Shown here: positions 63,542-64,000 of the stretch, piece by piece | How the letters are laid out: every line of letters begins with the position of its first letter | Numbering within the stretch: position 1 is the stretch's first letter | Assembly (NCBI GenBank): GCA_965248815.1 | Contig: CBDFKK010000008.1 | Span: 1,674,001-1,738,000, forward strand | Source: CBDFKK01 sp965248815 | GTDB taxonomy: Bacteria > Pseudomonadota > Alphaproteobacteria > SMXP01 | Length of the DNA stretch: 64,000 nucleotides | Direction of reading: 5' to 3' | The notes under the pieces: generated by a model | What the model saw: the letters and a program-made list of their open reading frames with translations, nothing else | Told to the model about the DNA's origin: nothing | Database searches by the model: none | Translations under genes and position numbers: made by a program

Positions 63542-64000
63542 CTATGAAGCTTGAGCCAGTTCAGGACGGCCACGCTGCGTACCATGTTCCCCCTCGGTTC
63601 CGGCCGCACGCGCCCGCAAATATTGACGCATAGCCGCCGCGGCGTCGCGGCCGTCGCGTATAGCCCATACGACCAGCGAAGCACCACGTACGATATCGCC
63701 CGCGGCGAAGACGCCGTCCAAGTTGGTCATCAGCGTACGGAAGTCCGCTTTGATCGTACCCCATCGCGTGACAGCAAGATCTTCGGCGTCGAAGAGAACC
63801 GGAATTTCTTCTGGGTCAAAACCCAGAGCTTTGATCACCAGATCCGCATCTAGGGTGAATTCGGAGTCGGGAATTTCTTCGGGCCGTTGGCGACCTGACG
63901 AATCCGGCAGACCGAGGCGCATTCTTGTGGTGCGGACACCCGTAATCTGGCCTGGGCCATTGGAAGCGTCTTCGCCCATCAGTGCCTTGGGCCCCGACAG
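63542..64000 (-). CDS. gltD: Glutamate synthase small subunit GltD, 3' part
   Basis: The 3' portion of the gene; the 5' part lies beyond the window edge, and the frame is open to position 64000. The visible 152 residues are the C-terminal part of the FAD/NADPH-binding domain: ADLVIKALGFDPEEIPVLF, and the second dinucleotide-binding end GVFAAGDIVRGASLVVWAIR. GltD supplies electrons from NADPH to GltB. The gene order gltD-gltB is on the minus strand. Confidence 0.92.
   Translation of the reverse strand: MSGPKALMGEDASNGPGQITGVRTTRMRLGLPDSSGRQRPEEIPDSEFTLDADLVIKALGFDPEEIPVLFDAEDLAVTRWGTIKADFRTLMTNLDGVFAAGDIVRGASLVVWAIRDGRDAAAAMRQYLRARAAGTEGEHGTQRGRPELAQAS

Noticed and set aside
1..64000. CRISPR array, insertion sequence, prophage or rRNA operon
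   Set aside because: No regularly spaced direct repeats, transposase genes with terminal repeats, integrase with attachment sites, or rRNA-like sequence were found by reading.

Overview
The window reads as chromosomal DNA from an alphaproteobacterium. The evidence is a GcrA-type cell-cycle regulator (41096-41572), a phoR-pstC-pstA-pstB-phoU-phoB cluster without pstS, an argD-argF-hslO run, a long-form dCTP deaminase beside metZ and apaG, and a Flp/type IVb pilin. No genus can be named from sequence alone. There is no rRNA, insertion sequence, prophage or CRISPR array; one tRNA (Gly, anticodon CCC) is present.

Layout. 57-3993: three tandem paralogous eight-helix membrane proteins of unknown family, closed by an intrinsic terminator, then a monoheme cytochrome c, then two very small paralogous single-helix proteins on the other strand. 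4392-8349: cupin, NTF2-like secreted protein, MFS transporter, M23 peptidase with a secreted partner. 8719-16260: acyl-CoA synthetase, an HAE1-type RND pump without an adaptor, a secreted unknown, a nitrilase-family hydrolase and a PPOX-type flavin protein. 16403-17110: a degenerate receiver domain and a Flp pilin. 17394-26106: a mirrored RND locus, with one adaptor and one TetR regulator in the centre and two closely related RND permeases on the flanks, plus operator-like palindromes. 26184-31141: a cation antiporter, a Sel1-repeat protein lacking its 5' end and a beta-helix secreted protein. 31313-34128: GCS2-family ligase, M14/AstE-like peptidase and ArsC-like protein. 34367-41027: the phosphate regulon, with a triple 11-bp Pho box before pstC. 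41096-53388: gcrA, an ABC-2 permease, argD-argF-hslO, a lipoprotein, then argE, trkH, apaG and metZ on the other strand, dcd, and a radical SAM protein. 53520-64000: tRNA-Gly, a 54-residue ORF, a DUF1838-like gene split by one in-frame stop, two tandem S9 peptidases, gltB and the 3' part of gltD.

How genes work together. PhoR-PhoB sense phosphate through PstCAB-PhoU, and PhoB probably acts on the repeats before pstC. ArgD, ArgE and ArgF carry out consecutive arginine-biosynthesis steps. GltD and GltB form glutamate synthase. The TetR protein probably controls the divergent RND operons. The strongest candidate for an undescribed system is the 57-3993 locus. Its three membrane proteins keep His40, Asp77, Glu98, Gln126 and a 13-residue NKDTRC...FH block at identical positions, and the linked cytochrome c and paired mini membrane proteins suggest a membrane redox complex. 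That function is inference; no known family was recognised.
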